DNA of 61,003 nucleotides from JAHQVI01 sp964407075 (GTDB lineage: Bacteria > Pseudomonadota > Alphaproteobacteria > Rhizobiales > Rhodomicrobiaceae): positions 1 to 61,003 of the forward strand of contig CAYOUE010000002.1 in NCBI GenBank assembly GCA_964407075.1, in the 5' to 3' direction. This document shows, piece after piece, positions 7,479 to 16,213 of this stretch. Within the stretch, counting starts at the first letter, position 1. Every line of letters starts with the position of its first letter. A program made the position numbers and the translations under genes. The notes under the pieces are model-generated. The model searched no databases. It worked only from the letters and a program-made list of their open reading frames with translations, and was not told the origin of the DNA.

Positions 7479-8684
7479 TCAGCGGCTGACTGTCGGCGTG
7501 TCGCCGGGAACGACGAAACGCTGATCGGGATAGATCCGGTGCGGGTTGCGGATCTGGTCACGGTTGTTCTGGAAGATCTGCGTATAGCGCGCGCCGTCGC
7601 CATAGTACTGTTCGGCGATCTGCCAGAGCGTATCGCCTCGCTTGACGATGACGGTTTTCGGATTTTCGGAAGACGTACTGGACACTGCGGCGGCGGCGCC
7701 GTCCGGTTCGGAAGCGGTCTTGCTTCCGAGATCGAAAAGGGCCTGATTGCCTGGCGAGGACGGTTCGCGTTCGAAATTGACCTCCGCGCGCGCCAGCACG
7801 GCGCTGGTTTCCCTGTCGAGCACGTCGGCGCGCAGAATGTGGCTGCCGCCCTGAAGCTGGCGGTTGTCGGAGAACGACCAGCTTCCGGTGGCGTCCGCGA
7901 CGACGAAGCCGGCGAAGATGTTGTCCACGTAAATCGCGACGCGCGAACCTGGCGTTCCGACCCCGTTGATGAAGATCATGCTTTTCTGTTCTGCGTCTTC
8001 ATAGTCCACCGATGCGAAGCCGATGACGGGCGCGCGCGGGGTCTGTTCCGCAGCCCCTTCGCCGTCTTCCGCTGCGACAGCCGCAAGGGCTGAAGCTGCG
8101 GCTGACACCTCGCTTTTTTCATCGCTGTCCGCCGAGGCGAGGCGGCCGAGCATCTCCGGGGTCGGCATTTGCAGAATTCGCGTTGCCCGGCCTTCCTCGG
8201 TCAGGGCGACAAGGGGCTCGCCTTCCTTCGGATCGGAGAGCGACAGGGCGAGGCGCTGCCTGGAGTAGAGCATGGTGCCGCCGCCGGGCGACTGTGCGCT
8301 GAGTTCGATCGAATGCTCGCGGCGGTCCAGCGTGCGATCCTGCTGCAGAACCCATTCGCCGTTGTTGTCGGCCACGGCGCGGCCGATCTCCTCGGCGCCG
8401 CTCCTGACGATGACGGTCGCGCCCGGTTCGGCCTGGCCGGCCATGACGACCGACCCGTTCCGCTCGACGCGTACGACGTCGAAGGTCGGGCGAGGCGCGT
8501 TCGCATCGACGGCCTCGGGCGAGTCCGCGGCGTCGCCGCTCGGCGCTTCTGCGCCTGCGGAGGGCAGGGCGGCGTCCTTGCGCATCGCGTCGCGGTCGGC
8601 CGGCCCGACGGAATAGAAAAAATAGGCGGCGAAGGCCGCAGTCGCAAGCAGGACAAGTACAAGCAGCGCTCTGGCGTTCCGCAT
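7479..8684 (-). CDS. LysM-domain envelope protein with Ig-like repeats
   Basis: A 401-residue protein anchored or exported by an N-terminal hydrophobic segment (ALLVLVLLATAAFAAYFFYS). Two Ig-like beta domains follow, each with the RV-x-G-x-A-P-G-x-x-V pattern (near VVMAGQAEPGATVIV and INGVGTPGSRVAIYV). The C-terminus, about residues 345-396, is a LysM module (VKRGDTLWQIAEQYYGDG ... RIYPDQRFVVPG) that binds peptidoglycan glycans. It belongs to a widespread alphaproteobacterial family of LysM cell-wall proteins. No hydrolase domain is present, so the role is probably structural or recruiting. Confidence 0.85.
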   Translation of the reverse strand: MRNARALLVLVLLATAAFAAYFFYSVGPADRDAMRKDAALPSAGAEAPSGDAADSPEAVDANAPRPTFDVVRVERNGSVVMAGQAEPGATVIVRSGAEEIGRAVADNNGEWVLQQDRTLDRREHSIELSAQSPGGGTMLYSRQRLALSLSDPKEGEPLVALTEEGRATRILQMPTPEMLGRLASADSDEKSEVSAAASALAAVAAEDGEGAAEQTPRAPVIGFASVDYEDAEQKSMIFINGVGTPGSRVAIYVDNIFAGFVVADATGSWSFSDNRQLQGGSHILRADVLDRETSAVLARAEVNFEREPSSPGNQALFDLGSKTASEPDGAAAAVSSTSSENPKTVIVKRGDTLWQIAEQYYGDGARYTQIFQNNRDQIRNPHRIYPDQRFVVPGDTPTVSR

Positions 8685-8961
8685 GAACCTTAACCTTTAA
8701 CGTAAATACAGGCGCGCGATCCCATTCGATGTTCGCGGGCGGCGCAAACCAGGCCAAGCCCGCACGCATGTTTCGGCGGAGCAGATACATGTCCGCCATG
8801 CATCGACGTTTTGCTCACTGGCGGCAGCCTGTGTTCATCATCACGGGTTATAAACCACAAAAGCCGTCTTTCTCCAAGTCCGGGGTGATGCACGCCTCTC
8901 CGGTTCCGGAATGATAGAGATTGTAAATCATAACAAGAAGCGCGAAATGAGATTGTGATAA

Positions 8962-9591
8962 ATGGACACAATAATTCCAGAAGACACGGAAATGCTTATG
9001 AAAAATAACGGCGTGAGAAATGTGTGCGTCTATTGCGGATCGAATCGCGGGGCGCGGCCGGTCTACAAGCGCGCAGCCAGAACGTTCGGGAGGATTCTGG
9101 CGAAAAACGGCATCGGCCTCGTCTATGGCGGCGCCAGCGTCGGGCTGATGGGGGACATCGCGCGCGCAGCGCTCGATGCGGGAGGGCGCGTGACCGGGGT
9201 GATCCCGGAAAACCTTCCCGGTAACGAAGTGCCGTTCGGGGACGTTCAGGAACTGATCCACGTCAAGACCTTCCATGAGCGCAAGATGCTGATGTTCCAG
9301 CGCTCCGATGCGTTCGTGGCGCTGCCCGGCGGCGTGGGCACGCTGGAGGAGCTTGTCGAGCAGATCACCTGGGTCCAGCTTTCCCATCACGCCAAGCCCG
9401 TGGTGATCGCGGACATCGACGGATACTGGCAGCCCCTGATCCGCCTTTTCGACCAGATGCGCGAGACCGGCTTCATCAGCCCCTCGCTGGACATCTTCTA
9501 TCACGTCGCGACGAAGGCCGAGGACATCCTGCCCATCATCCGCGACGCCGTGAAGGAGGCCGACCCGGAAGCCAGGACGCCGCTGTTCTGA
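8962..9591 (+). CDS. LOG-family nucleoside 5'-monophosphate phosphoribohydrolase
   Basis: Rossmann-like protein of the TIGR00730/LOG family that removes ribose 5-phosphate from purine or cytokinin riboside monophosphates. Motifs seen: VCVYCGSNRG, GLVYGGASVGLMG, the catalytic arginine segment FHERKMLMF and PGGVGTLEEL. Lengths up to 209 residues are possible: ATG 8962 lacks a ribosome site, and ATG 8992 or 8998 (near ACGGAA) would give the usual short N-terminus. It stands alone after 277 bp without a recognisable gene (8685-8961), which I read as the divergent promoter region with the LysM gene. Confidence 0.9.
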   Translation: MDTIIPEDTEMLMKNNGVRNVCVYCGSNRGARPVYKRAARTFGRILAKNGIGLVYGGASVGLMGDIARAALDAGGRVTGVIPENLPGNEVPFGDVQELIHVKTFHERKMLMFQRSDAFVALPGGVGTLEELVEQITWVQLSHHAKPVVIADIDGYWQPLIRLFDQMRETGFISPSLDIFYHVATKAEDILPIIRDAVKEADPEARTPLF

Positions 9592-9661
9592 GCCGGGTCT
9601 CTCCCGGGCGCTCGTCGAAACCGCACTCGAACCCTGCCGGATTTTCGCTTATATTCAGCCC

Positions 9662-10624
9662 ATGGTCACACAGTCCTACGCCATCGCGGCCGCTTCCTCG
9701 CGCCTGCGGAACATCCTGCACTCGCTGGCGCTGGTGGGCGGCATAGCGCTGATCATGGCCGTGTCGGCATTCATCCTGTTCGGACAGCCGGGCGTCGTAT
9801 GGGCGTTCGTCATGATCCTCGTCCTGGTGCTCGTCAGCCCGCGCCTTGCGCCGGAACTGATCGTGCGCATGTATGGCGGGCGCCGGGTCCATCCCGAGCA
9901 GGGCGCGCCTGTGCTGCGGATCATGGCGGAGCTGGCCCGGCGCGCCGATCTGCCCGCCGTGCCGCACCTTTACGTGATCCCCAGCCCGATCATCAACGCC
10001 TTCGCCACCGGCACCAAATCGGACGCGCTGATCGCGGTTACGCAGGGAATGCTCAACAGGCTGACCGCGCGCGAGCTGACCGGCGTCCTCGCGCACGAAA
10101 TGGCCCATGTGCGCAACAACGACCTGCTGACGATGAGCCTGGCCGACACGATGAGCCGCTTCACCCATTTCATGGCCATCACCGCGATCATGATCTTCAT
10201 GATTACCGTCCCGATGGCGATCATGGGCGGCCCACCCGTGCCCTGGCTCAGCATTGCGGTGCTGTATTTTGCGCCCGCCGCGTCGAGCCTTCTGCAGCTT
10301 GGCCTTTCCCGCGCACGCGAATATGACGCCGATCTCATCGGCGCACAGCTTTCCGGCGATCCGGAGGCGCTGGCCGGCGCGCTGCAAAAGATCGAAGCCT
10401 ATCAGGGCCGGATTCTGGAAACGATCTTCATGCCCGGGCGGAATGTGCCGACGCCGTCGCTGCTGCGCACGCATCCGCCGACGAAGGAGCGGGTCAGGCG
10501 GCTTCTGGAGTTGCGCGACCTGAAGCCGCAGCCCGTCGAGGCGCCCGGAATCGAGGCGATTCCGGCCTATTTCTCTCCGAGCCGGCTGCGCCCGCGCTAC
10601 CACGTCACGGGATTATGGTACTGA
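9662..10624 (+). CDS. HtpX-like membrane M48 zinc metalloprotease
   Basis: A 320-residue inner-membrane protease of the M48 family, related to the stress protease HtpX that degrades damaged membrane proteins. Two N-terminal spans (about residues 20-60), then the zinc site LAHEMAHVRNND with the catalytic glutamate; two further spans follow (HFMAITAIMIFMITVPMA and WLSIAVLYFAPA). The third metal ligand is the glutamate of SRAREYDAD. The C-terminal THPPTKERVRRLLEL is typical of the family. The 3' end overlaps the next gene by 10 bp, suggesting cotranscription with a thiol oxidoreductase. Confidence 0.88.
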   Translation: MVTQSYAIAAASSRLRNILHSLALVGGIALIMAVSAFILFGQPGVVWAFVMILVLVLVSPRLAPELIVRMYGGRRVHPEQGAPVLRIMAELARRADLPAVPHLYVIPSPIINAFATGTKSDALIAVTQGMLNRLTARELTGVLAHEMAHVRNNDLLTMSLADTMSRFTHFMAITAIMIFMITVPMAIMGGPPVPWLSIAVLYFAPAASSLLQLGLSRAREYDADLIGAQLSGDPEALAGALQKIEAYQGRILETIFMPGRNVPTPSLLRTHPPTKERVRRLLELRDLKPQPVEAPGIEAIPAYFSPSRLRPRYHVTGLWY

Positions 10625-11286
10625 ACATGACGCAAACCGCGCCGAGGAAGTTCGTCAGGGTCGAGATCGTGTCCGACGCCGTCTGCCCGTGGTGCTGGAT
10701 CGGCAAACGCCATCTGGAGGCTGCCGTCGCGTCGGTCGCGGACAGGGTCGAGGTCGAAACGGTCTGGAAGCCGTTCGAATTGAACCCCGGAATGCCGTCC
10801 GGCGGCGTGTCCCGGCCTGCCTACCGCAAGGCCAAATTCGGGTCGCTGGATCATTCCGCCCGTCTCGACGCCCAGGTCGCGGAGGCGGGCCGCAAGGCCG
10901 GGCTGACCTTCCGCCACGATCTGATGGACTGGACGCCGAACACCATCGACTGCCACCGGCTGATCCGTTTCGCCGGGCGCGAGGGGAAGCAGGACGCCCT
11001 CGTCGAAGGTCTGTTCCGCGCTTATTTCGCCGAGGGCCGCAATATCGGCGAACGCGCCGCGATGCTGGACGTCGCGGAGGCCGCCGGCCTCGACCGCGCC
11101 GCGGCCGAGCGGTATCTGGACAGCGGCGAAGGGCGCGAAGAGGTGCTTCGCGAACTCGAAGCCGCACGGTTGGCCGGCATATCGGGCGTGCCGGCTTTCT
11201 TCATCGGCGGGGAGCATGTGGTCTCGGGCGCTGCGCCGCCGGACATGATCGCTCGCGCCCTGCTGGCTGCGGCGGATCGCGCCTGA
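10615..11286 (+). CDS. DsbA-family oxidoreductase, FrnE type
   Basis: A 223-residue cytoplasmic thioredoxin-fold protein of the DsbA/FrnE group, with the active site SDAVCPWCWIGKRHLE near the N-terminus and the cis-proline loop ISGVPAFFIGG near residue 185. There is no signal peptide, as expected for FrnE-type proteins linked to disulfide handling under oxidative stress. The gene starts inside the end of the HtpX-like gene (ATG 10615, or ATG 10627 for a shorter form), so the two are probably coexpressed. Confidence 0.88.
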   Translation: MVLNMTQTAPRKFVRVEIVSDAVCPWCWIGKRHLEAAVASVADRVEVETVWKPFELNPGMPSGGVSRPAYRKAKFGSLDHSARLDAQVAEAGRKAGLTFRHDLMDWTPNTIDCHRLIRFAGREGKQDALVEGLFRAYFAEGRNIGERAAMLDVAEAAGLDRAAAERYLDSGEGREEVLRELEAARLAGISGVPAFFIGGEHVVSGAAPPDMIARALLAAADRA

Positions 11287-11347
11287 ACAGGCAAATCCGG
11301 AAAAATCTGTGCTATCCTGACCCGCCAGACGGAGAAGGATGTGACAT

Positions 11348-12202
11348 ATGATTTTCCGCCGCCGGTTTCTTGTTTTTGCCATCGCTTTTCTGGCCGCAGC
11401 GCTCGGCCTTCCCCAACCGCAGCCCGATGCGCAGACCGAGGGGCCCACAGCCAGCCGCTGCATCGCGCTGGCGCAGATATCGCCCGGTATTCATTACGCC
11501 TCGCTGAACCGTGCAGCGCTTTCCGACGGCCAGGTTCAGATCACATTTGCAGGTCACGCCACGTTCCGGATCGAGACGGCCGGCGGTGTCATAGCGGCGA
11601 CCGATTACGCAGGCTATGCCGGGCAGGGCCGCGTCCCCGACGTCGTGACGATGAACAACGCGCACTCGACGCATTTTACCGATTTCCCCGATCCGGCGAT
11701 CAAGCACGTCCTGCGAGGCTGGGGAACCGGCGCCGACGGGGAGCCTGCCCGGCACAGCCTCACCGTAGGCGACATGTTCGTGCGCAACGTCACGACCGAC
11801 ATCCGCGGCTGGGACGGCATCCGGCGCAAGGACGGCAATTCGATCTTCATCTTCGAGGTTGCCGATCTCTGCATCGGTCATCTCGGCCATCTGCATCATA
11901 CGCTCGGACCCGAATATCTCGGTCTGATCGGCCAGCTCGACGTGGTCATGGTCCCGGTCGACGGCTCCTTCACAATGAGCCAGGCCGCCATGCTTGAAGT
12001 GCTGAAGCTGCTGAAGGCGCGGCTGGTGCTGCCCATGCATTATTTCGGGCAGGCGACGCTGCAGCGTTTCCTGACGACGCTCGGCGAGGAGTTCGACGTG
12101 GAGATCTCGCAGTCGAACACCACTGTCGTCTCCGCGCGCACGCTGCCCTCCAAGCCCCTCGTGCTGGTGCTGCCGAGTTTCGGAGGTTTTCTGAACCCGT
12201 AA
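11348..12202 (+). CDS. Exported MBL-fold hydrolase with altered metal motif
   Basis: A 284-residue protein with a signal peptide (RRRFLVFAIAFLAAALGL) and a metallo-beta-lactamase fold of the UlaG-like branch: FAGHATFRIETAGG at the first strands, then VVTMNNAHSTHF where the usual HxHxDH metal motif stands, GHLGHLHH as the next histidine site, and LVLPMHYFG near the end. The motif reads N-A-H-S-T-H, so the first histidine and the aspartate appear replaced. It may hold one metal or act on an unusual substrate. The gene stands between the FrnE gene and the DGPF/ECF42 pair. Confidence 0.8.
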   Translation: MIFRRRFLVFAIAFLAAALGLPQPQPDAQTEGPTASRCIALAQISPGIHYASLNRAALSDGQVQITFAGHATFRIETAGGVIAATDYAGYAGQGRVPDVVTMNNAHSTHFTDFPDPAIKHVLRGWGTGADGEPARHSLTVGDMFVRNVTTDIRGWDGIRRKDGNSIFIFEVADLCIGHLGHLHHTLGPEYLGLIGQLDVVMVPVDGSFTMSQAAMLEVLKLLKARLVLPMHYFGQATLQRFLTTLGEEFDVEISQSNTTVVSARTLPSKPLVLVLPSFGGFLNP

Positions 12203-12277
12203 CGTGGACGCGCGCATCATCGTCAAAAAAAATTCGCTCCGGTCGAAATCCGGCCTGCTGGCGGCTCTCTGTTGCGG

Positions 12278-12305
12278 GCGGCTGCTCTGAGCCAAGAGCA
12301 GCCGC
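12278..12305 (+). terminator. Perfect 11-bp hairpin before the DGPF/sigma pair
   Basis: GCGGCTGCTCT (12278-12288) pairs without mismatch with AGAGCAGCCGC (12295-12305) around a 6-base loop. No T-run follows, so it is either a weak terminator for the MBL gene or a leader hairpin 31 bases before ATG 12337. Confidence 0.45.
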
Positions 12306-12336
12306 GCCGCAGAGATTATGGAAAGGAAGACGCAAG

Positions 12337-12696
12337 ATGCAGTACATGCTGATTTTCCGGGAGACCCAGGCCGATTTCGACAAGCGCAATAACCCCTCCG
12401 AGGCCGGTCCCTATTGGGGCGCGTGGACCAACTATATCGGGGCTTTGCGCGAAGCCGGCGTGATCGTCAATGGCGATGGCCTTCAGGGTCCGCACACGGC
12501 GACGACGGTTCGCGTCAGAGACGGCAAGCGCCATGTCGAGGACGGTCCGTTCGCAGATACGAAAGAGCAACTCGGCGGCTATGTCGTCGTAGAAGCGCCG
12601 GATCTCGACGCGGCGATCGAATGGGCGGCCAGATGTCCTTCGGCGGCATATGCGAGCGTCGAAGTCCGCCCGGTGCTGCCGCCTATGAACGGATGA
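12337..12696 (+). CDS. YCII-related DGPF-domain protein
   Basis: A 119-residue dimeric alpha/beta-barrel protein of the YCII/DGPF family, with the defining segment VEDGPFADTKEQLGGY. Such proteins are characteristically encoded next to ECF42-type sigma factors, as here: its TGA overlaps the ATG of the sigma gene (ATGA at 12693-12696). The biochemical role of DGPF proteins is not established. A good ribosome site (GGAAAGGAAGA) precedes ATG 12337. Confidence 0.9.
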   Translation: MQYMLIFRETQADFDKRNNPSEAGPYWGAWTNYIGALREAGVIVNGDGLQGPHTATTVRVRDGKRHVEDGPFADTKEQLGGYVVVEAPDLDAAIEWAARCPSAAYASVEVRPVLPPMNG

Positions 12697-13946
12697 CGGG
12701 GCAATCGCCAGGCGAATGCGCGCGCCGCGCCGCCGAGGAGGTGGCGCGGTCGTCCTACGGCAAGCTGCTGGCGCGCCTCGCCGCCCGCAGCCGCGATATC
12801 GCCGCGGCGGAAGACGCACTGGCCGAAGCCTTCCGCACGGCGCTCGAAGTCTGGCCGGATCGGGGGGTTCCCGACAAGCCCGAGGCTTGGCTCCTGACCG
12901 CCGCCCGCCATCGCCTGAGCCACGGCTGGCGTCATGAGCAGACGCGCGCCGCCGCCTGGCCTGCGCTGGCGCTGCTCGCCGATGAGCGCCGCACGGCTGA
13001 AGAGGAGAACAGCGCTTTTCCCGACGCCCGGCTCAAGCTGATGTTCATCTGCGCTCATCCGGCGATTGACGAAGCCGCGCGCACGCCGCTCATGATGCAA
13101 ACCGTGCTCGGCCTTGACGCGGCGCGGATCGCCGCCGCCTTTCTCCTGCCGCCGGCAACGATGGGGCAGCGCCTTTCGCGCGCGAAAGCAAAGATACGGG
13201 ACACCGGGATTGCGTTCGGCGTGCCCGATCGCGCGGACTTTCCGGCGCGTCTGGGGGCTGTTCTCGATGCGATCTACGCCGCTTACGGTACCGGCTGGGA
13301 CGACATCGCCGGCGCTGACGAAAAGCGCAAGGGCCTTGCGGAGGAAGCCATCTACCTCGCCCGGCTCCTGGTTTCGCTGATGCCGGAGGAACCAGAAGTT
13401 CGCGGCCTGCTTGCCCTGATGCTCTATTGTCAGGCGAGAACGCCTGCGCGGCGGACGGCTGCTTGCGCGTTCGTTCCGCTTGCGGAGCAGGACCCGCGGC
13501 TTTGGCTGCGCGATCTCATCGTCGAAGCGGAAAACCACCTCAATCTGGCAGCGCGCCACGGCGTGTTCGGGCGCTTCCAGACGGAGGCCGCGATCCAGTC
13601 GGCGCATATTCAGCGTCTTATCGCCGGGAGCGTCAATCGCGGCGCGCTGATCGCCCTTTACGATCTGCTGGCGAGCCGTGCGCCGAGCGTCGGGGCGCTG
13701 GTCAGCCGCGCCGCGGCCTATGGCGAAGCCTTCGGGGCCGAGCGCGGCCTTGCGTTGCTCGATGCGTTGCCGACCGGTGCAATCGGGAGCTATCAGCCCT
13801 ATTGGGCGGCGCGCGCTCACCTTCTCGGACGGGCCGGATGCCTCGCTGAGGCGGCGCGCGCCTTCGACCGTGCGCTGGAACTCACCGGCGATCCTGCGCT
13901 GCGGGACTTTCTGACGGGCAGAAAAGCGGCGCTTTCGATGAAATAA
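12693..13946 (+). CDS. ECF42-type sigma factor with C-terminal helical extension
   Basis: A 417-residue sigma factor. The first 170 or so residues hold sigma-2 (AAEDALAEAFRTALEVWP ... DKPEAWLLTAARHRL) and sigma-4 (TPLMMQTVLGLDAARIAAAF ... GQRLSRAKAKI). The remainder is the long TPR-like extension that defines the ECF42 group and is thought to replace a separate anti-sigma factor. The ATG overlaps the stop of the DGPF gene, fixing the start at 12693; the longer open frame upstream is antisense-like sequence within the DGPF gene. It probably activates its own DGPF gene. Confidence 0.9.
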   Translation: MTGQSPGECARRAAEEVARSSYGKLLARLAARSRDIAAAEDALAEAFRTALEVWPDRGVPDKPEAWLLTAARHRLSHGWRHEQTRAAAWPALALLADERRTAEEENSAFPDARLKLMFICAHPAIDEAARTPLMMQTVLGLDAARIAAAFLLPPATMGQRLSRAKAKIRDTGIAFGVPDRADFPARLGAVLDAIYAAYGTGWDDIAGADEKRKGLAEEAIYLARLLVSLMPEEPEVRGLLALMLYCQARTPARRTAACAFVPLAEQDPRLWLRDLIVEAENHLNLAARHGVFGRFQTEAAIQSAHIQRLIAGSVNRGALIALYDLLASRAPSVGALVSRAAAYGEAFGAERGLALLDALPTGAIGSYQPYWAARAHLLGRAGCLAEAARAFDRALELTGDPALRDFLTGRKAALSMK

Positions 13947-14112
13947 CGCCGCTTGCGCCGGCATACTCACCGGATTTGCGCAGGCCGTTCGGATCGAGCC
14001 GCCTTGTGAACATCTCGATCCTTCCGCTCCGCGCTGCCGCATCCGCGGGCGCACCATTTCATGAAACGCCGCGCAGGGGGCTGCAAAGGCGTTTCCGTCA
14101 TATGGCCGTGCT

Positions 14113-14928
14113 TCAGCGCTTCGTGATGACCGCTTCGAGATATTCGCTCGGCACGATCAACGTGTCCGGGCCGCCGCGATTCATCCGGTTCAGCAGATCC
14201 ATCAGATCGGATTCAAGCGCCATCTGCCTGCCGCCGTCGAGAGCGGCGAAAGCTCGGTTCGTCGGGCCGTAATAGGTCTTGAACACGTCGAGCCAATGCT
14301 CCGGCGACTTGTAGCGGAAGTTGAAGATCTGGACGCTGGTCTTCACCTCGTGGCCTGGGAACAGCTCGACGAGGCGCGCCTGCGTGCCCCAGAGCGCGGG
14401 CGAGCGCACGCCGGCCGGCGGGGGCACATGCTTGCCGATGGTCTTGAAGAGCTGGCCTATGAACCCTTCCGGCGTCCAGTTGGCAAGGCCGATCCGACCG
14501 CCCTTCCGGACGACGCGGGACATCTCGGCCGCCGCCTTCTCCTGGTCGGGGGTGAACATGACGCCGAAGGTCGAGAGCACCGCGTCGAAAACGCCGTTGT
14601 CGAAGGGCAGGGCCTCGGCGTCGGCTTCCTTGAACATGACCGGAAGGCGTTCGGCGTTTGCGCGTTCGCGGCCGCGTTCGAGCAGCGCGCCGACATAGTC
14701 GGTCGAGGTGACGGCCGCGAAGCGGCGGGCGGCGGCGAGCGTGGCGTTGCCGTTTCCGGCGGCGACGTCGAGCACGCGCTCCCCGGCGCGCAGGTCGATG
14801 GCCTCGCATATGCGTTCGCCGACGATCTGGAGCGTCGTGCCGACGATGGCGTAGTCTCCGGCGGCCCATGTGGCCTGTTGGCGTTGCTTTATGGCGGCGA
14901 AATCGGGTTTGTCCAGGGTAGCGGTCAT
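14113..14928 (-). CDS. Class I SAM-dependent methyltransferase
   Basis: A 271-residue methyltransferase of the UbiE/MenG-like Methyltransf_11 type. Motif I is GERVLDVAAGNGNATLAAA, the acidic residue after strand 2 is in VTSTDYVGALLE, and motif II is PFDNGVFDAVLSTFGVMF. The substrate cannot be predicted. It has a strong ribosome site (AAAGGAA) and is divergent from an AraC regulator across 208 bp, the classical layout for a regulator and its target. Confidence 0.85.
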   Translation of the reverse strand: MTATLDKPDFAAIKQRQQATWAAGDYAIVGTTLQIVGERICEAIDLRAGERVLDVAAGNGNATLAAARRFAAVTSTDYVGALLERGRERANAERLPVMFKEADAEALPFDNGVFDAVLSTFGVMFTPDQEKAAAEMSRVVRKGGRIGLANWTPEGFIGQLFKTIGKHVPPPAGVRSPALWGTQARLVELFPGHEVKTSVQIFNFRYKSPEHWLDVFKTYYGPTNRAFAALDGGRQMALESDLMDLLNRMNRGGPDTLIVPSEYLEAVITKR

Positions 14929-15136
14929 GGGCGATTCCTTTCAGGTAAATCTGCGGATGAAGTGGTTCATCAAAGCTCTTGACCAAATGACCGGCCTGGA
15001 GCGCAATGATGGGAAACCGCGCCTGGCTGGCGCGCGTCTCGCGGCCCTAGAGATAGAGCCGGCCCGACTTCCGGCGGAATGACTGGCAGGCCGGATTGCA
15101 TGACTGTTCGTCCAAACCTACAGATCGGCCGTTAAA

Positions 15137-16096
15137 ATGGATCCGCTTTCCGAAGTTCTACGGTCCGTGCGCCTTACGGGCGGGGTTTTTCTGGACGCCC
15201 GGTTCACCGAACCCTGGTGCGTGACTTCTGAAATCACCGCTCAGGATTGCCGGCCCCATCTTGCCAGACCTGCGCAGCTTATCGGATACCATGTCGTTCT
15301 GGCGGGCAAGTTCCTGCTCTTTATCGGCGGCAAGTTCCTCATGGAAGTGAGCGCCGGGGAAATCGTGCTGCTACCGCGCAACGAGATTCACGTTCTGGCT
15401 AGTGCGCCCGGGCTCGATCCGGTGGACGGCCAGAGCCTTATCCAGACCTCGCCCGGAGGCGGGATCGCCCGCGTCAGATATGGCGGTTCCGGCGAAGAAA
15501 CGAACATCGTGTGCGGATTTCTGGGCAGCGACGAAATGCGGAACCCGCTGCTTTCGACGCTTCCGGCGGCGCTGAAACTGGACATCCGGGAAGGCACCAA
15601 GCGGGAGTGGATAGAGGCTTCCGTTCAATATGCGGCCAGCGAACTGGTTGCGGGGCGGCTTGCCTCATCGGACCTGATTTCGCGCCTTTCCGAGGTGCTG
15701 CTTATCGAAGCTGTCCGCCACTACGCCGCAACGCTCGGCCCGGAAAGGCTCGGCTGGCTCAAAGGCCTGAGCGATCCCCATGTCGGGCGCGCGCTGGCCA
15801 TGATCCACCGGGATATCGGGGCGGATTTCTCGACGGAAACGCTGGCGAAGGAGGCCGGGCTGTCGCGCAGCGGTTTCATGGATCGCTTCACCGCGCTTGT
15901 GGGAATGCCGCCGATCCGCTACCTCACGGTTTGGAGGCTTGAAACGGCGAAGGTCAGGCTCCGGGAGACGCGTGAAACCATAAGCCGGCTTGCCCATGCC
16001 CTTGGCTACGAGTCCGAGGAAGCGTTCAGCCGCGCGTTCAAGCGCGAATTCGGCATCTCCCCGGCGCGCTGGCGGGATCATCCTGCGGAAAGCTGA
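15137..16096 (+). CDS. AraC-family transcriptional regulator
   Basis: A 319-residue regulator. The N-terminal part (to about residue 190) is the cupin-type effector domain of the AraC_binding_2 kind (LIGYHVVLAGKFLLFIGG, GEIVLLPRNEIHVLAS). The C-terminus has two helix-turn-helices: DFSTETLAKEAGLSRSGFMD, then ISRLAHALGYESEEAFSRAF with KREFGISPARWR. By position it probably controls the divergent methyltransferase gene. The effector is unknown. Confidence 0.9.
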   Translation: MDPLSEVLRSVRLTGGVFLDARFTEPWCVTSEITAQDCRPHLARPAQLIGYHVVLAGKFLLFIGGKFLMEVSAGEIVLLPRNEIHVLASAPGLDPVDGQSLIQTSPGGGIARVRYGGSGEETNIVCGFLGSDEMRNPLLSTLPAALKLDIREGTKREWIEASVQYAASELVAGRLASSDLISRLSEVLLIEAVRHYAATLGPERLGWLKGLSDPHVGRALAMIHRDIGADFSTETLAKEAGLSRSGFMDRFTALVGMPPIRYLTVWRLETAKVRLRETRETISRLAHALGYESEEAFSRAFKREFGISPARWRDHPAES

Positions 16097-16110
16097 CGTG
16101 CTCGTGGTTC

Positions 16111-16154
16111 GATTCAAACATTTGCAAGTGAGGGCGCCGCAGCCGGGATTCAAA
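16111..16154. repeat. Direct repeat GATTCAAA upstream of dgcN
   Basis: GATTCAAA occurs at 16111-16118 and again at 16147-16154. Overlapping these, ACATTTG (16118-16124) and CAAATGT (16151-16157) form an inverted pair. The sites lie 60-100 bases before ATG 16214 and could bind a regulator of the dgcNA operon. Confidence 0.35.
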
Positions 16155-16213
16155 TGTCAAATTCGCTCCACAAGCGATTGCGCCGGAACCGAATTTCGCC
16201 CATTGGTAAAGCC

